DNA from: a virus
Length of the DNA: 51,585 nucleotides
Reading direction: 5' to 3' (one strand)
Virus record (IMG/VR): IMGVR_UViG_3300031951_000235
Location: 1-51,585 of that record
The notes under the pieces are model-generated. The model ran no database searches. It was not told the DNA's origin and saw only the letters and a list, made by a program, of their open reading frames with translations. The translations under genes were made by a program, and so were the position numbers. This document shows positions 51,382 through 51,585 of the stretch, one piece after another (the stretch's first letter is position 1; each line of letters starts with the position of its first letter).

Positions 51382-51585
51382 TGCCAAACTGGAAAAAAGT
51401 CATAGTATCAGGCTCGAGTGCTGCCTTAACCTCAGTAACTGCAACCGCAGGATTTACAGGATCTTTATTAGGTAACGCATCAACAGCTACCTCAGCATCA
51501 TTTGCTACTTCTTCATCATTTGCTCAATTTGCAGCAACCCCAACCGTTCAGGGTGTTCAAGGTATAACCGGTACGCAAGGCACTG
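51382..51585 (+). CDS. Fibre protein with collagen-like start, cut by window
   Basis: 68 residues seen from the ATG at 51382 to the right edge, no stop. MPNWKKVIVSGSS matches the N-terminus of the fibre protein at 49433. After an Ala/Ser/Thr-rich shaft (STATSASFATSSSF), Gly-X-Y triplets begin (GVQGITGTQGT), suggesting a collagen-like stretch, common in phage fibres. Preceded by AAGGAAATATAAT. Confidence 0.65.

Noticed and set aside
1-51585. tRNA genes, rRNA genes, insertion sequences and integrase
   Set aside because: None was seen in spacers, and no transposase or integrase motif was found in the genes.

Overview
The window is a late and structural gene region of a large tailed phage related to T4, i.e. 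a contractile-tailed myovirus. The evidence is a set of recognisable T4-type proteins: late sigma factor (gp55-like), baseplate wedge gp25 and gp6, large terminase gp17, portal gp20, prohead protease gp21, scaffold gp22, major capsid protein gp23, neck gp13 and gp14, primase (gp61-like) and recombination nuclease gp46/gp47. The DNA is strongly AT-rich. A Bacteroidota (Flavobacteriia-like) host is suggested by two signal peptides ending in FAQ and by a phage ribosomal protein bS21 of the Bacteroidota type. Tail sheath and tail tube genes (gp18, gp19) were not found and presumably lie outside the window.

Layout. 1-3.4 kb holds the only minus-strand genes: two OmpA-like proteins and one LysM protein, each with a short N-terminal leader ending in LxEQ, plus a plus-strand secreted CAP-like protein. 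3.5-7.6 kb holds accessory and regulatory genes: UV damage endonuclease, a membrane coiled-coil protein, a small zinc-ribbon protein, an HD-domain protein and the late sigma factor. 7.6-22.0 kb is the baseplate and tail module. 22.0-28.2 kb carries a miniature kinase-like protein, endonuclease I, primase and a single-chain Mre11-Rad50 fusion. 28.3-31.2 kb has tail fibre or appendage genes. 31.2-35.5 kb has an adenylyltransferase-ligase-like fusion, an Ala/Pro/Thr-rich protein and two small membrane proteins. 35.5-45.0 kb is the DNA packaging and head module, with bS21 just upstream of gp22-gp23. 45.1-51.6 kb has PhoH, neck proteins and fibre-like proteins, the last running off the right edge.

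Working together. Terminase, portal, scaffold, protease and capsid build and fill the head. Many proteins near the protease carry the (L/I)xE cleavage signature, most often followed by Q, which suggests gp21-type processing and possibly packaging of internal proteins. An ATATTTAT(A/T) element recurs just upstream of about 18 genes or operons, always in the direction of transcription on both strands, and is a candidate late promoter for the gp55-like sigma factor. The bS21 gene ends at a clear terminator; the capsid genes beyond it have AAGGAG-type ribosome binding sites. This raises the hypothesis that the phage alters host ribosomes to favour capsid translation.

All calls rest on reading the sequence and on remembered family features; no database search was run.
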